From assembly GCA_900552475.1 (NCBI GenBank), contig USAC01000030.1, forward strand, positions 1-21,930: DNA of 21,930 bases. The letters run 5' to 3'. This document shows positions 21,456 through 21,930 of this stretch, in pieces. This DNA comes from an uncultured Eubacteriales bacterium. GTDB lineage: Bacteria; Bacillota; Clostridia; Oscillospirales; Oscillospiraceae. Position numbers and translations under genes: made by a program. Numbering within the stretch: the stretch's first letter is position 1; the number at the start of each line of letters is the position of its first letter. The notes beneath the pieces were generated by a model, which worked only from the letters and a program-made list of their open reading frames with translations, did no database searches and was not told the origin of the DNA.

Positions 21456-21930
21456 GTCGCACCCCGCAAGGGGTGCGTGGATTGAAATCCTTCAGCCATC
21501 TGCTGAGCCTGTCGAAACATAGTCGCACCCCGCAAGGGGTGCGTGGATTGAAATTGAGGAGGTAACACCGAATGGCGAGGCAAACAAGTCGCACCCCGCA
21601 AGGGGTGCGTGGATTGAAATTTTGTCTTCATCAGTCAAAGTTGACTGCTCTAACAGTGTCGCACCCCGCAAGGGGTGCGTGGATTGAAATCTCTTTGTAC
21701 CTGTATTGAAGGGTTAACTGATTGGAGTCGCACCCCGCAAGGGGTGCGTGGATTGAAATAGAGGGGCGGCGCGATAAAATCGACGCGCCGCCCCGTCGCA
21801 CCCCGCAAGGGGTGCGTGGATTGAAATCCTTCAGCCATCTGCTGAGCCTGTCGAAACATAGGATGTCGCACCCCGCAAGGGGTGCGTGGATTGAAATCGA
21901 CTATACTTGATAGCCAACTTTGTTAAAAGC
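21456..21930 (+). CRISPR. Type I-C CRISPR array, seven repeats visible, continues beyond window
   Basis: Seven identical 33-bp repeats start at 21456, 21522, 21588, 21658, 21727, 21795 and 21865. Each has GT, an 8-bp stem CGCACCCC/GGGGTGCG closed by a GCAA tetraloop, and an 11-base tail TGGATTGAAAT, the expected I-C crRNA 5' handle. Spacers 1-6 are 33, 33, 37, 36, 35 and 37 nt; spacer 7 reaches the window end after 33 nt. No repeat is degenerate, so the array probably goes on. Orientation is set by the leader and cas2 on the left and by the handle sequence. Spacer 1 equals the first 33 nt of spacer 6. Spacer 5 is a perfect hairpin. Spacer 2 contains a ribosome site and start codon. Confidence 0.98.

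Noticed and set aside
21828..21864. Spacer 6/1 as a self-targeting spacer against a YbaB-like gene (reverse frame reads MFRQAQQMAEG)
   Set aside because: The resemblance is eleven residues long and low in complexity; without a protospacer match it is not evidence.
21167..21871. Protein frames running through the CRISPR array with repeating sequence
   Set aside because: They are translations of the repeat units, not genes.

Overview
The window looks like a chromosomal segment of a GC-rich gut-type Clostridia, most likely Oscillospiraceae. This rests on Gram-positive features (strong AAGGAGG-type ribosome sites, TTG and GTG starts, lipoproteins), on gene families typical of that group (a CD1871A-type CXXC small protein, the GGGtGRT protein, a DUF11 protein without signal peptide) and on a type I-C CRISPR-Cas locus. 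The taxon is an inference; no rRNA or tRNA gene is visible.

Layout. (1) 1-2268: the start of a response regulator gene on the minus strand, divergent from a three-gene redox operon (CD1871A-type CXXC peptide, membrane 4Fe-4S protein, TlpA-like thioredoxin lipoprotein). An inverted repeat lies between the divergent promoters. (2) 2269-3960: a scrambled mobile-element remnant. One long open frame carries recognisable fragments plus an ADP-ribosyltransferase-like domain, and two small genes with good ribosome sites sit in another frame inside it. (3) 3960-6903: housekeeping genes, namely trpS with its own promoter, then a NifU-like scaffold plus GGGtGRT protein operon with a palindrome just upstream of its promoter and a strong terminator after it. 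(4) 6980-11880: a consensus promoter, a structured leader, a secreted small protein, a lipoprotein, an ABC ATPase and a large internally duplicated ABC permease, ending at a terminator. The first two genes are visibly lower in GC than the ABC genes. (5) 11889-13650: a convergent membrane protein with a C-terminal Ada-like Cys motif, and a cytoplasm-predicted DUF11 double-repeat protein. (6) 13696 to the end: a full-order type I-C locus, cas3-cas5c-cas8c(cas11c)-cas7c-cas4-cas1-cas2, a leader, and an array of seven repeats that runs off the window.

The CRISPR locus is the most interesting part. Interference genes look intact, and an internal GTG with a perfect Shine-Dalgarno marks Cas11c inside cas8c. 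cas4, however, has an in-frame TAA that removes its three C-terminal iron-sulfur cysteines. The array holds the same spacer twice (spacers 1 and 6), with identical 5' ends but 33 versus 37 nt long, and the two leader-proximal spacers (33 nt) are shorter than the four older complete ones (35-37 nt). Together these suggest, without proving, that adaptation has continued with altered spacer sizing after loss of Cas4.
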